Of a stretch of DNA of 41,532 nucleotides, positions 1-7,846 are shown piece by piece; within the stretch, counting starts at the first letter, position 1; each line of letters starts with the position of its first letter. The DNA comes from Phycisphaerales bacterium UBA1161 (GTDB lineage: Bacteria > Planctomycetota > Phycisphaerae > Tepidisphaerales > Tepidisphaeraceae), in the NCBI GenBank assembly GCA_002311745.1, contig DBZL01000065.1, forward strand, positions 1 through 41,532, in the 5' to 3' direction. A model generated the notes under the pieces. The model ran no database searches and was not told the origin of the DNA. It worked only from the letters and a program-made list of their open reading frames with translations. Made by a program: the position numbers and the translations under genes.

Positions 1-155
1 ACACTGACCTGAAACACGCTCTAATCACAATCCTCTCGCCGCCAGTGGGAAGGGAGTTCACCACATTCATTTGGACGCGTCAGATCGATTTAAGGGGGGA
101 TCGATTCAAGGGGACGTAGCTATTTGCGCTTGACGCGAGGGATCAAGCCGGAAGG

Positions 156-201
156 GGGGCGCTGCGCGAGAAAGTGGAGCCGCGCTGCGCGAGAAAGGAG
201 A
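156..201. repeat. Purine-rich repeat, degenerate copy 1
   Basis: The GGGGCGCTGCGCGAGAAAG core found in the better copies at 545-600 and 2174-2229 is seen here, followed by a second, altered GCGCTGCGCGAGAAAGGAG block. It appears to be a rearranged member of the same family. Confidence 0.5.
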
Positions 202-330
202 AAGTGGAAAGTAGAAAGGAGACCCGTTTCAGGCGATCATTGCCGGGTCAGTGTCGAGCTCCGGGGTGATGGCAAGACGGGGACTGGGGTCAAACCGATT
301 GGCGGAGTTCAGGCATTCAAAGTGCGTTTG

Positions 331-512
331 TCCTACTCTTTCTCTTGCTCCTGCTCTTAATCCTGTTCGTAATCTTACTCTTCATCTTAATCTTGCTCGT
401 CTGTTGCCTGTCCCAAACCGAGCGCGGTTCGTAAACAATCGGTGAGTAAGAGCAGGATTAAGATTACGATTAGGAAGAGGATTAAGAGCAGGATTAGGAG
501 TTAAGATTAGGA
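331..512. repeat. Inverted pair of GA-led hexanucleotide tracts
   Basis: The right arm (444-512) reads as consecutive 6-base units beginning with GA: GAGTAA, GAGCAG, GATTAA, GATTAC, GATTAG, GAAGAG and so on. The left arm (331-398) gives the same kind of units when read on the minus strand: GAGCAA, GATTAA, GATGAA, GAGTAA, GATTAC, GAACAG. The arms are separated by about 45 bases that contain a small hairpin (AACCG/CGGTT around 416-429). The period of six is strict while positions 3-6 vary, so this is not a simple homogeneous microsatellite. Together the arms could form a long imperfect hairpin or cruciform. Confidence 0.75.
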
Positions 513-544
513 TCTCAAGGGGGGAAAAAATGGGACCCAGAAGA

Positions 545-600
545 GGGGCGCTGCGCGAGAAAGGAGAGCGGGAGAAAGGAGTGAGTAGAGGATCAGTCGA
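545..600. repeat. Purine-rich direct repeat, copy 2
   Basis: This 56-base segment matches 2174-2229 with two differences by eye, in the same orientation. The pair brackets the possible transposase remnant and the GT87-like gene at 920-2125. The segment begins GGGGCGCTGCGCGAG and continues with AAAGGAG-type purine units. Confidence 0.8.
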
Positions 601-722
601 GCCTTGCCGCGTCGAGCGGGGGGCGCAGCGCGGGTCGCACCGCCGCTCAATGCGGAGGGATGTTCAAGGTGTCGGGGCGGAGCGGGTTCGGGCTGGAGGC
701 AACGCAGCGGTGCGGTAGGACG

Positions 723-830
723 GCGAACAGGATCGGCTTCATCGACACGGTTCGGTGGCTGCTGAGGGCGACGCCTGAGGAGTTGGCGAACCTGTTGGTT
801 AATCGACGACGGCCGGGCCGGCATGATATG
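723..830 (+). pseudogene. Possible IS4-type transposase C-terminal remnant
   Basis: One frame here reads a short stretch (about FIDTVRWLLRATPEELANLL followed by VNRRRPGRHD). It resembles the tail of IS4-like transposases, where a predicted helix is followed by a VNP-RPGR-EPR motif. Upstream and downstream sequence in this frame loses resemblance, no DDE catalytic region is present, and the frame ends at 914. If the reading is right, this is a small decayed fragment. Chance resemblance in GC-rich DNA cannot be excluded. Confidence 0.35.
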
Positions 831-919
831 ATGGGAACGGAGCTGTGGCATGGAAGCGTATTGCTTGGATCATCGGCCGGATGGAAGAGACGTTTGCCGA
901 TCGGGTGTAGGTGATCACC

Positions 920-2125
920 ATGAGTGAAGGCGACAAAACCACGGGAGGGAATATGCCGATCTTCCGGCGTCAAAGATCCTATTTGCCGTTGGTTGCCGCA
1001 GGATTATTCCTATTTCTATCCCTGGCATTCATGGCGCGCGGATTGCAACAACTCTTGCCGGCCAACAGCCTAACACAAGCCAAAGACCTGCGCACGAATT
1101 GGGACGAATTGCGGTTGGTTTTTCATCGGCAAAGCCCCTATAACGGCGTTGAAAACGCGCCTTCTTCGCCGTATCCACCTTGGACATTTCCGGCGAATGT
1201 GATTTTCTATTGGCCTCCGTGGGCAGTGGCCAAAGGGTATTTTGCATTCATCAATCTCGTATGTTTGTTGTTGGTAGCGACGTGGGCTTATCACGTCGGC
1301 GCTGGCGGCGATGAGCGCTATTCGATCGTATTGGCTACGTCGGTGACTGCGATCAGCTCCATCGCCACCACCGTGGGCCTCGGGCAAAACTCGATCATCT
1401 ACACAACTCTCCTGGCGGGCGTTCTTGTTTTATATGAGCGCCGGCAGCGATTGCTTTGTGGCGTTCTGCTCGGCATCGCGTTGTCCAAAATCAACATCGC
1501 ATTGCCATTCGCCCTTCCCTTTTTGTTCCGCAGAGACGCGAAGGTATTGGCCGCGGCCGGCGCCTACATCGTCGTTGCCACGCTGGCGCTGGGCGGCTGG
1601 TGTCACTCAGGCCTGTTGGAAATGATGCGATTGTGGATTGCGGCCGCTGAGAGATTTAGTGGCACCCCGTATGGCCCGGCCAGCCTGCTCGTCGGCGTGG
1701 GAGTGTCGACTGGCGTTGCCGCGCGTGTCTGCGCGGTTGGCGTTCTGGCGCTTGCGGTCATTGCGATGGCCGCGTGGAGAAGATTGCCGATGCTCGCATC
1801 TTTCGGTCTGGCGGCAGGGTTTGGCCGGTTATGGACATACCATCGCGTTTACGACAATTTCATGCTCGTATTCCTGCTCGTGGCGCTGGCGGATGTCTGG
1901 ATTCGCACGAGGAGCCGCACGGTTGGGGCGGTGACATTGCTCGTGGGAATCACTTTATGGTTTCCGATCCGCTCGATCGATGTGCCTGTCGTTCATCTCA
2001 TCCACGTCCTGATATGGTCAGTCGGGATCGTCGTGCTTGGCGTGAGCGCGACGAACATGCAAAAGCGGGCGTTGAATTCTTCGAAATATGGCCCGTCCGG
2101 CGAGCCGGTGACGATGGCAACTTGA
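920..2125 (+). CDS. GT87 (DUF2029)-like membrane glycosyltransferase
   Basis: This is a polytopic membrane protein of about 401 residues with many hydrophobic segments from about residue 20 to the end. An early periplasmic-type loop contains SPYNG...YPPWTF, followed by a YWPPWAV segment. That pattern (an NPY-like motif, then YPP before the third membrane span) is typical of GT87/DUF2029 polyprenyl-phosphate-dependent mannosyl- or arabinosyltransferases. The family transfers sugar from a lipid-linked donor on the outer face of the inner membrane; the acceptor here is unknown. I prefer the ATG at 920, with AGGTGA five bases upstream. GTG 911 and ATG 953 (preceded by GGGAGGG) are in-frame alternatives. 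The gene stands alone, bracketed by direct repeats at 545-600 and 2174-2229, which suggests it may have arrived or been rearranged with them. Confidence 0.75.
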   Translation: MSEGDKTTGGNMPIFRRQRSYLPLVAAGLFLFLSLAFMARGLQQLLPANSLTQAKDLRTNWDELRLVFHRQSPYNGVENAPSSPYPPWTFPANVIFYWPPWAVAKGYFAFINLVCLLLVATWAYHVGAGGDERYSIVLATSVTAISSIATTVGLGQNSIIYTTLLAGVLVLYERRQRLLCGVLLGIALSKINIALPFALPFLFRRDAKVLAAAGAYIVVATLALGGWCHSGLLEMMRLWIAAAERFSGTPYGPASLLVGVGVSTGVAARVCAVGVLALAVIAMAAWRRLPMLASFGLAAGFGRLWTYHRVYDNFMLVFLLVALADVWIRTRSRTVGAVTLLVGITLWFPIRSIDVPVVHLIHVLIWSVGIVVLGVSATNMQKRALNSSKYGPSGEPVTMAT

Positions 2126-2173
2126 TTGTCGTATGAGTAACAGGCGCGAATCTTTCATAGGAGCCGGGAAAGG

Positions 2174-2229
2174 GGGGCGCTGCGCGAGAAAGGAGAGCGG
2201 GAGAAAGGAGTGAGTAGAGCGTCAGTCGA
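2174..2229. repeat. Purine-rich direct repeat, copy 3
   Basis: Near-identical to 545-600 (two differences in 56 bases by eye), in the same orientation, lying between the GT87-like gene and the phosphodiesterase gene. Confidence 0.8.
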
Positions 2230-2281
2230 TCATCGGCGGGTCGATGGGGATAGGTGTGGGTGGGGGCGGTACACTTGAATC

Positions 2282-2770
2282 ATGCTCGTCGGCATCCTCA
2301 GCGATACGCACGATCGGGTCGATGCGATGGCGGCGGGGATGGCGCTGCTGCGGGACCGCGGGGCGGAAATGTTCGTCCACTGCGGGGACGTCGGCGGGCA
2401 ACGCGTGCTGGATCTGCTGTGCGGACTGAAAAGCGTCGTGGTGTGGGGAAATTCGGATTTCGATCAGGCGGGGTTGAGCCGCTACGCGGCGGCGCTGGGG
2501 ATCGAGGGGCGGGGGCTGCTGGCTGAATTTGAGGTGGATGGCAAGAGGATCGCGGTGACCCATGGGCATGACCGTCGGCTCATGGACAGAATCGTCGGCG
2601 GGGGGCAGCATGATTATCTGTTGCATGGACATACGCACGTCGCGCGCGATGAGCGAGTTGGACGAGTGCGGATCGTCAATCCGGGAGCACTGTGCCGGAC
2701 GACGAAAAAAACGGTGGCGCTGCTGGATGTTCGGGGCGACCGCGTGGAACATTTGATCGTCGCCGTGTAG
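2282..2770 (+). CDS. YfcE/MJ0936-type metallophosphodiesterase
   Basis: This is a compact 162-aa calcineurin-like phosphoesterase. All the metal-binding blocks are visible in order: SDTH (D8, H10), HCGD (D36), GNSD (N57), THGH (H94, H96) and GHTH (H117, H119). Length and motif spacing fit the small single-domain YfcE/MJ0936 family, which hydrolyses phosphodiester bonds with a two-metal centre in the cytoplasm. The physiological substrate of the family is generally unclear. The ATG at 2282 begins directly with the first beta strand (MLVGILSDTH), as expected. It is followed 91 bases later by a GNAT acetyltransferase on the same strand; no functional link is evident. Confidence 0.9.
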   Translation: MLVGILSDTHDRVDAMAAGMALLRDRGAEMFVHCGDVGGQRVLDLLCGLKSVVVWGNSDFDQAGLSRYAAALGIEGRGLLAEFEVDGKRIAVTHGHDRRLMDRIVGGGQHDYLLHGHTHVARDERVGRVRIVNPGALCRTTKKTVALLDVRGDRVEHLIVAV

Positions 2771-2861
2771 GCGGGGCGAACCCGCGGTGCTGCGCACCGC
2801 CGCCAAATCCCGCTGCGCGGGGGGCGCTTCGCGGGGAGGCTTGTGGTGCTAGAATGGCGCT

Positions 2862-3407
2862 ATGGCAACGGCTGGGCAATGGAAGATCCGCAGCTTCTCT
2901 GGACAGGATCTGCCGGTGTGCACTAGGTTGTACAGGGAGGGGTTGCTGGGTGGGGCGCTATCGGAGAATGATACTGGCCTGGACATCGACGATATCGAAG
3001 CGGTTTATATGAACCGCTCGGGGAACCATTTCTGGGTGGCCGAGAACCAGCGGGGCGATGTGGTGGGGATGGTCGGGGTGCAGCGTTACGGCCAGGAGCG
3101 GGCGGGACAAATCCGGCGACTGCGGGTGGCGAAGGACCATCGCCGCCGCGGGATCGGCAGCGCGCTGCTCGAGGCGGCGCTGAAATTCTGCCAGGAGAAT
3201 CAATACCTCAAAGTGACGCTGGATACGTTCGTGGATCGGGAAGCGGCCATCCGGCTGTGCAAGAAATTCCATTTCCGCCACGAGCGATCGCGCATCGTCA
3301 GCGGCAAGGAGCTGATGTACTTCTACCTGGACCTGTACGGGGGAATCGCGCGGCCGGGCAAAGGCGAAGAGCCGTCGGCCGGGCGGGGCATCTCTCATCC
3401 GGCGTAG
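2862..3407 (+). CDS. GNAT-family N-acetyltransferase
   Basis: This 181-aa protein has a GNAT fold. A beta-strand pair around residues 63-75 (FWVAENQRGDVVGMVGVQR) leads into the acetyl-CoA pyrophosphate-binding loop RRLRVAKDHRRRGIGSALLE (about 88-107), the classical R/Q-x-x-G-x-G/A motif. Helix and strand segments continue through FVDREAAIRLCKKFHF. It is expected to transfer an acetyl group from acetyl-CoA to an amine; the substrate cannot be told from sequence. The last 20 or so residues (GIARPGKGEEPSAGRG) look disordered. It ends 10 bases before the convergent lipoprotein gene. Confidence 0.85.
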   Translation: MATAGQWKIRSFSGQDLPVCTRLYREGLLGGALSENDTGLDIDDIEAVYMNRSGNHFWVAENQRGDVVGMVGVQRYGQERAGQIRRLRVAKDHRRRGIGSALLEAALKFCQENQYLKVTLDTFVDREAAIRLCKKFHFRHERSRIVSGKELMYFYLDLYGGIARPGKGEEPSAGRGISHPA

Positions 3408-3416
3408 GGCGTTGCG

Positions 3417-4070
3417 TTACTGGGGCGGGGTTTCGTGCTCCGGCTGCCACTCGTAGAAGAGTTTGGCGATCTCGTCGGCCATCTGCTCGACCATCTGGCG
3501 ATGCATCTGTCTTTGGGCGGTGGCGGGGTTGTCGGCTCTCTGCATCCAGGGGGTTTGGGTTTGCACGAGGGCGCCGGCCTGGGCATCGGGGGGCCAGAGG
3601 GTCTCAGCGCTGTTGGAATCGACGACGCGGACCAGGGCCACTATCTGGCCGCGCATGGTCTGGCCGCCGCCGGGGGCATCCACCTGGACGTTGCGGACGT
3701 TGATGTACAGCACCTGCTTGGCGCCCGTGGCGCGGCCGATGCCGTCGATGGTCATGCGGGCGTACTTGTCGGGGTTCTGATCGCGCAGGCGTTCCAGTTT
3801 CTGCGGATCGATGGGCTTGGCCGCCTCATGGTCGGTCAGCGTCTTGGGAAGTAGATCGCCCAACTGCGCGGCGTCGGCGCTGACGTCGCCGGCGTTGCCC
3901 CAGCTCTCGGCCAGGACCAGCACGGGTTGTTTGCCAAAGACGTACTGGGGTTTGATCTTGGTGGGGCCGTGGGCGGCGTAGGCGGCAGCCCCCACGGCGT
4001 TGCACCCGCCGGCGGCCATGAGCGTCGCGAAAACGGCGGCGGCCAGACAGGTTCGCAGCAGCCCGGTCAT
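3417..4070 (-). CDS. Lipoprotein, paralogue of the upstream gene
   Basis: This is a 217-aa predicted lipoprotein. A hydrophobic signal segment ends in a lipobox (MAAGGC, cysteine at about 23). The mature part starts with NAVGAAAYAAHGPTKIKPQY and contains a globular alpha/beta-looking region with TLTDHEAAKPIDPQKLERLR and NVQVDAPGGGQTMRGQIVAL. It shares layout with the 224-aa lipoprotein just upstream: lipobox, a statement about an object name or version near residue 40-60, a middle with R-x-T-x-x-I and a C-terminal beta portion. The two appear to be paralogues. Start and stop overlap as ATGA (4067-4070), so translation is probably coupled. I do not recognise a named family. The pattern of summed regulatory or lipoprotein components suggests an envelope complex. 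Confidence 0.7.
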   Translation of the reverse strand: MTGLLRTCLAAAVFATLMAAGGCNAVGAAAYAAHGPTKIKPQYVFGKQPVLVLAESWGNAGDVSADAAQLGDLLPKTLTDHEAAKPIDPQKLERLRDQNPDKYARMTIDGIGRATGAKQVLYINVRNVQVDAPGGGQTMRGQIVALVRVVDSNSAETLWPPDAQAGALVQTQTPWMQRADNPATAQRQMHRQMVEQMADEIAKLFYEWQPEHETPPQ

Positions 4071-4741
4071 TGCGCCTCCGCCTCGTGAGTGACGAATCGC
4101 GTCGCCAGCGCCGTGCTCAGGAGGTCGATCAGGTGGTGATAGACCTGGGCATCCTGCAACCCCGGCAGGCCTTCGGGCGGTGAATTGGGGGGATAGACGG
4201 CGGAGATGTTCTGCTCCTCGTAGGCGACTTTGGCGCTGGAGCCGGCAATCTCCACGACCTTGAGGTCGACCGCCGCCGAGCCGCGCGACAGGTCCACCGC
4301 TTCGTTGGGGTGCAGGGAAAGATCGGCCACCTCGAGGTAGATCAATCGGGTGACCGGGACGGGCAAGCGTGTGGCGATGGCTTGGGCGGACTCGGTTTGC
4401 AGTTCCGGATGATCCTCCTGGAAGCGCAGGATGTCGTCCGTGCGGACGAACTGGATATTGCGGACTTCGTCGATTTTGGCGTCGGCGGCCTCCTGGAGCT
4501 TGCTTTGCAGGGCCTTGGCTAGGTCGGGCTGAAGGGTGGGATTATCGGTAACGATGGCGCGGTCGGCCCAGACCATGATGCCGATGCGCTGGCCCCGCAA
4601 GCCGGGATAGGCGGCCTTGACCTCTTGCGGTATGGCGTTGGCGGCCACGCCCAGCGCCTGGCACCCGCTCAGGGCCGCGCAGAGGCAGGCGAGCAGGATC
4701 GTCGCAGGCCAGCGGCGGCCAAGCCACCGATTCAATGACAT
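4067..4741 (-). CDS. Lipoprotein of unknown function
   Basis: This is a 224-aa predicted lipoprotein. After a basic N-terminus (RWLGRRW), the hydrophobic segment ends in CAALSGCQALG, a good lipobox. The mature sequence continues with LRGQRIGIMVWADRAIVTDN, then an amphipathic PDLAKALQSKLQEAADAK helix, then beta-rich sequence (TRLIYLEVADLSLHPNEAVD). The fold order (a strand, a list-like helix, then an enhancer of beta strands) resembles proteins that bind or sense in the periplasm, but I cannot name the family. I chose ATG 4741 because GAGGG lies eight bases upstream; GTG 4747 is possible. It is the middle member of a minus-strand set (DUF2752, lipoprotein, lipoprotein) and overlaps the next gene by four bases. 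Confidence 0.7.
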   Translation of the reverse strand: MSLNRWLGRRWPATILLACLCAALSGCQALGVAANAIPQEVKAAYPGLRGQRIGIMVWADRAIVTDNPTLQPDLAKALQSKLQEAADAKIDEVRNIQFVRTDDILRFQEDHPELQTESAQAIATRLPVPVTRLIYLEVADLSLHPNEAVDLSRGSAAVDLKVVEIAGSSAKVAYEEQNISAVYPPNSPPEGLPGLQDAQVYHHLIDLLSTALATRFVTHEAEAQ

Positions 4742-4780
4742 AACCACATCCCTCGAAGGCGCAGGTCGTCGGCGGGATTC

Positions 4781-5266
4781 TCACGCATGCCAGCCGTCAA
4801 TTCCGCTGAGGTGGATGAAGATTTTCCATGCCCAGGCGAAGATGGCCCAACTCAGCAGCAGGGCCACATAATATCGGCCCGGGAGGAAGCGAATCAACCG
4901 ATGGACCGGCCGCCCGGTTAGCGCGATGTACAACCCGGCCCAGAAGGCCCCGACGGTGAGCACTGCCAGGAGGCCGCCCATGGGCTGGACGTAGAAGCTG
5001 GCGGCCAGATTTCCGCGTGCGAACCAGGCAAAACTGGTGGTCATACCGCAGGTGGGGCAGGGAATTCCGGTGCGTTCGGCGAATTGGCATTCAGCCAGCC
5101 CCAGGCGCGTGTGCGTTCCCATCCCGTTGGGGCTGGGGGGCAGTTGCGCTGCCGTCACCAGCAACCCCAGGCATGCCACGCTGAGCAGCAGGGCCAAGAG
5201 TCGCCCCCCGGCGGATACGACGGTTTTTTCCAGGCGGGGCGAGTAAATCGCGGGAATCTCGGGCAT
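4781..5266 (-). CDS. DUF2752-family membrane protein
   Basis: This 161-aa protein has about four membrane segments (roughly residues 22-40, 72-88, 95-112 and 132-150). The diagnostic block is GIPCPTCGMTTSFAW (about 68-82), the CPxCGxTR/S-type motif of the DUF2752 family, with two cysteines that could bind a metal or form a disulphide near the membrane surface. The family is common in Bacteroidota, Planctomycetota and relatives, and its role is unknown. The gene lies first in a minus-strand run with two paralogous lipoproteins (39-base gap to the next start), suggesting a shared envelope function. Confidence 0.85.
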   Translation of the reverse strand: MPEIPAIYSPRLEKTVVSAGGRLLALLLSVACLGLLVTAAQLPPSPNGMGTHTRLGLAECQFAERTGIPCPTCGMTTSFAWFARGNLAASFYVQPMGGLLAVLTVGAFWAGLYIALTGRPVHRLIRFLPGRYYVALLLSWAIFAWAWKIFIHLSGIDGWHA

Positions 5267-5856
5267 GGCGGGCCAATCTAATCGCCTCTTTGCCCGGGTG
5301 CAAACCGGCGTGGCAGCCAGGCGACGGGTCGGTGCCTAGTGGATGTGCAATTCTACGCGTGTTGCGACTTATCCCCGTGGGGGGGGGAACCGATGATTGC
5401 CGTACGAGGCGCCGTGGACGGCGCAAAAGACATTGAATATGCGGAAAGGGAAAGATGCAGAGCAGATTTCTTCTTTTCCGGCCATCAGCGATAGGTCTGC
5501 GCAAGCTGGGCAAGAGAGAGGGATTTTGCTCATTGACGTTTGATCGCGGAAGAGTTCTAATAGCCTAAACTATTCGGTGGTTGGGCCGTGCATCTGATTC
5601 AGATGAACGTGCGAACCCTGATAAAGTTCCAACCGTTCATCGGGTGCGTGGGCCCCGAGCCGCATCGCTCGCGGTTGTCGTAACGTCTGATCGCGGGCAA
5701 GAGGACCGTCGGCGTGGCGGAATGCCTTGGCGCTATGCTGCCGCGCCGTCTGACCATTCATCGTGCACAGGAGAGGGTGGATACACGGCCCGCGGGTCAT
5801 GTGCGGGATGGCTTGGGCGACCGTGAGCCACCGAACCGGAAAGTGTTTGAGCGATT
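5267..5856. other. Long divergent intergenic region
   Basis: There are 590 bases between the divergent DUF2752 and GT4 genes. No open frame with recognisable protein features, tRNA or strong hairpin was seen. The only notable signal is a sigma70-like promoter candidate at 5533-5561 pointing towards the GT4 gene, which would imply a leader of about 290 bases. Confidence 0.5.
5533..5561 (+). promoter_or_regulatory. Candidate sigma70-like promoter
   Basis: TTGACG (5533-5538), a 17-base spacer, then TCTAAT (5556-5561) match the -35/-10 consensus at five of six positions each. The predicted start near 5568 would give the glycosyltransferase mRNA a long untranslated leader. This rests on sequence pattern alone. 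Confidence 0.35.
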
Positions 5857-7218
5857 ATGCGCGTCTTCATGCTTGGCTGGGAATTCCCGCCATTCATCAG
5901 CGGCGGGTTGGGTACCGCCTGCTATGGATTGACCAAGGCGATGGGCAACATTGGCGCGGACATCATGTTTGTCCTGCCCCGTCCTGTCTCGACTCCTTTT
6001 AGTACACACGTGAGATTAGTGAGCCCGCGGCCGGGGTCCCCGCTGGCTTCGCCCAGCACGGAGTTCCGGCTGGATGAGTTCGATCACGTCACGTTCCGCA
6101 CCGTCAACGCGCAACTGACCGATCCGTACCAGACGGCGGGGCAGCATGCCGCCCAGCAGGAGAAGGAGCGCCAGCTCAAGGCCACGGTGGTCTCCGCGGA
6201 GGAGGAGCCGGCCGCCGTTGCGGCGCGAAAGGGCGCCACGGGCGGGTTCATCGGCGCCGGTGCCGTCGGCGGAGGCGCCCATTACGCCGGCGATTTGTTT
6301 TCGGAGATCCAGCGTTACGCGGCGTTGGCGGCGGAGATCTCGCGCAACGAGAGTTTGGACATCGTTCACGCGCACGACTGGATGACGTTTCCCGCGGGGC
6401 TGGCGGTGGCGGCGCTGAAGGGCGTGCCGCTGATCGTGCACGTTCACAGCACGGAATTCGACCGCTCGGGTCTGCACGTCAATCAGCGCATCTACGAGAT
6501 CGAGCGGCGCGGCATGCACGGCGCCATCCGCATCATCGCCGTGAGCCATCTGACCAAGAACCTGATCACGCATCACTACGGGGTGGATCCGGCCAAGGTG
6601 GAGGTGGTGTACAACGCCATCGAGCCCAACGGCAACGGCATGGACGTCGAGGAGTACAACATCCATAAGGATGAGAAGATCGTGCTGTTTTTGGGCCGGA
6701 TCACCATGCAAAAAGGGCCGGAATATTTTTTGGCCGCGGCCAAAAAAGTGCTGGAAGTCATGGACAACGTGAAGTTCGTGATGGCCGGCTCCGGCGACAT
6801 GATCCGCCGCACCATCGAAATGGCGGCGGGCATGGGCATCGGGCAGAAAGTCCTGTTCACCGGTTTTTTGCGCGGCAACGACGTGGAAAAGGTCTTCAAG
6901 ATGGCGGACCTGTACGTCATGCCCAGCGTTTCCGAGCCGTTCGGCATCGCGCCCCTGGAGGCCATGAGCCATGACGTGCCGGTCATCATTTCCAAGCAAT
7001 CGGGCGTCTCCGAGGTCCTGACGCACGCCTTGAAGGTGGATTTCTGGGACATCAACGAGATGGCCAACAAGATCATCGCGGTGCTTCGCCACCCGCCGCT
7101 GGCCAGCACGCTGCGGCAGCACGGCAGCTTCGAGGTCCGACGCCTGCACTGGAGCGACGCCGCCCGCGCCTGCTTGAACATCTACGAGCAGGCCCGCAGC
7201 GCCATGAACGGCAAATGA
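5857..7218 (+). CDS. GT4-family glycosyltransferase (glycogen synthase-like)
   Basis: This 453-aa GT-B fold enzyme begins MRVFMLGWEFPPFISGGLGT, the glycine-rich loop typical of starch/glycogen synthase-like and related GT4 proteins. The N-terminal domain carries DIVHAHDWMTF (about 168-178). The C-terminal nucleotide-sugar domain has FLGRITMQKGPEYFL (about 276-290), VMAGSGDM and the EX7E-type motif in SEPFGIAPLEAM (about 367-378). It should transfer a sugar from a nucleotide-sugar donor in the cytoplasm, for storage glycan or surface polysaccharide. Between about residues 92 and 145 sits a charged then Gly/Ala-rich insertion (QQEKERQLKATV ... GGFIGAGAVGGG) that interrupts the first domain and may be a flexible loop. 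No strong ribosome binding site precedes the ATG. Confidence 0.85.
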   Translation: MRVFMLGWEFPPFISGGLGTACYGLTKAMGNIGADIMFVLPRPVSTPFSTHVRLVSPRPGSPLASPSTEFRLDEFDHVTFRTVNAQLTDPYQTAGQHAAQQEKERQLKATVVSAEEEPAAVAARKGATGGFIGAGAVGGGAHYAGDLFSEIQRYAALAAEISRNESLDIVHAHDWMTFPAGLAVAALKGVPLIVHVHSTEFDRSGLHVNQRIYEIERRGMHGAIRIIAVSHLTKNLITHHYGVDPAKVEVVYNAIEPNGNGMDVEEYNIHKDEKIVLFLGRITMQKGPEYFLAAAKKVLEVMDNVKFVMAGSGDMIRRTIEMAAGMGIGQKVLFTGFLRGNDVEKVFKMADLYVMPSVSEPFGIAPLEAMSHDVPVIISKQSGVSEVLTHALKVDFWDINEMANKIIAVLRHPPLASTLRQHGSFEVRRLHWSDAARACLNIYEQARSAMNGK

Positions 7219-7279
7219 CCGCCCACCGCCGGCGGCGCCTGCCGGGCGACGCTTAAGCCCCCGGCGTCGGGAAACCCGC

Positions 7280-7846
7280 ATGGACATGGCACCGATCCTG
7301 ATCGTTTGCGGAACCAATCGCCCCGGCTCCAACGCGCGGAAGATCTCCCAAATCGTTCTGGGCCACTACCGGGCGGCGAAGATCCCGGCGGAACTGCTCT
7401 CCCTGGAGGAACTGACCCCGGAAATCTTCGACCCCGCTTCCTACGCGACCAAGCCGCCGGCCATGGTCAAGCTGCAGCAGCGCGTCCTGGCCGCGCCGGG
7501 GTTGCACATCATCTGCCCGGAATACAACGGCTCGTTCCCCGGCGTGCTGAAATACTTCATCGACATGCTCAAGTTCCCCGAAAGCTTCGACCGCAAGCCC
7601 GTCGCCCTGGTGGGTGAAGCGCACGGGATGTTCGGCGCCCTGCGGGCCGTCGAGCACTTGCAGGCCATCTTCAGCTACCGCAATGCGCACATCTATCCCG
7701 AGCGCGTCTTCATCGCCGACGTTCCCGAGAAGCTGGACGATCAAGGCCGCCTGAAGGACCCGGCGCTGGACCAGCGCCTGGCCAAACAGGCGGTTGGATT
7801 CGCTCAATTCGTCGGGTGCATCGGCGGGGCGCCTAGGCCCAGTTGA
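7280..7846 (+). CDS. NADPH-dependent FMN reductase
   Basis: This 188-aa flavodoxin-like protein has the FMN phosphate loop GTNRPGSNARKIS (about 11-23) and the flavin-ring contact PEYNGSFPGVLKYFIDML (about 80-97). Both are characteristic of the NADPH-dependent FMN reductase/azoreductase family (PF03358). A second conserved stretch is ALVGEAHGMFGALRAVEHLQ. It likely reduces flavin or a quinone or azo substrate with NAD(P)H in the cytoplasm. ATG 7280 is used; ATG 7286 is an alternative. Its last 14 bases overlap the 3' end of the convergent OsmC gene, another redox-defence protein, although convergent placement does not imply co-regulation. Confidence 0.88.
   Translation: MDMAPILIVCGTNRPGSNARKISQIVLGHYRAAKIPAELLSLEELTPEIFDPASYATKPPAMVKLQQRVLAAPGLHIICPEYNGSFPGVLKYFIDMLKFPESFDRKPVALVGEAHGMFGALRAVEHLQAIFSYRNAHIYPERVFIADVPEKLDDQGRLKDPALDQRLAKQAVGFAQFVGCIGGAPRPS

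Larger units (their letters stand above)
1..910. other. Gene-poor, repeat-rich stretch
   Basis: No convincing intact gene was found in these 910 bases. The short open frames present run through low-complexity purine/pyrimidine tracts or are out-of-frame noise. The stretch holds an inverted pair of GA-led hexanucleotide tracts (331-512), two copies of a purine-rich repeat (about 156-201 and 545-600) and a possible transposase C-terminal remnant (about 723-830). This looks like a decayed insertion or repeat island next to the glycosyltransferase gene at 920. Confidence 0.6.

Noticed and set aside
331..512. CRISPR-like array
   Set aside because: The repeats are six bases long and contiguous, with no spacers, and the arms are inverted.
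6016..7332. 438-codon open frame on the minus strand
   Set aside because: Antisense to the GT4 gene; its composition (His/Asp/Val-rich) is typical of shadow frames.
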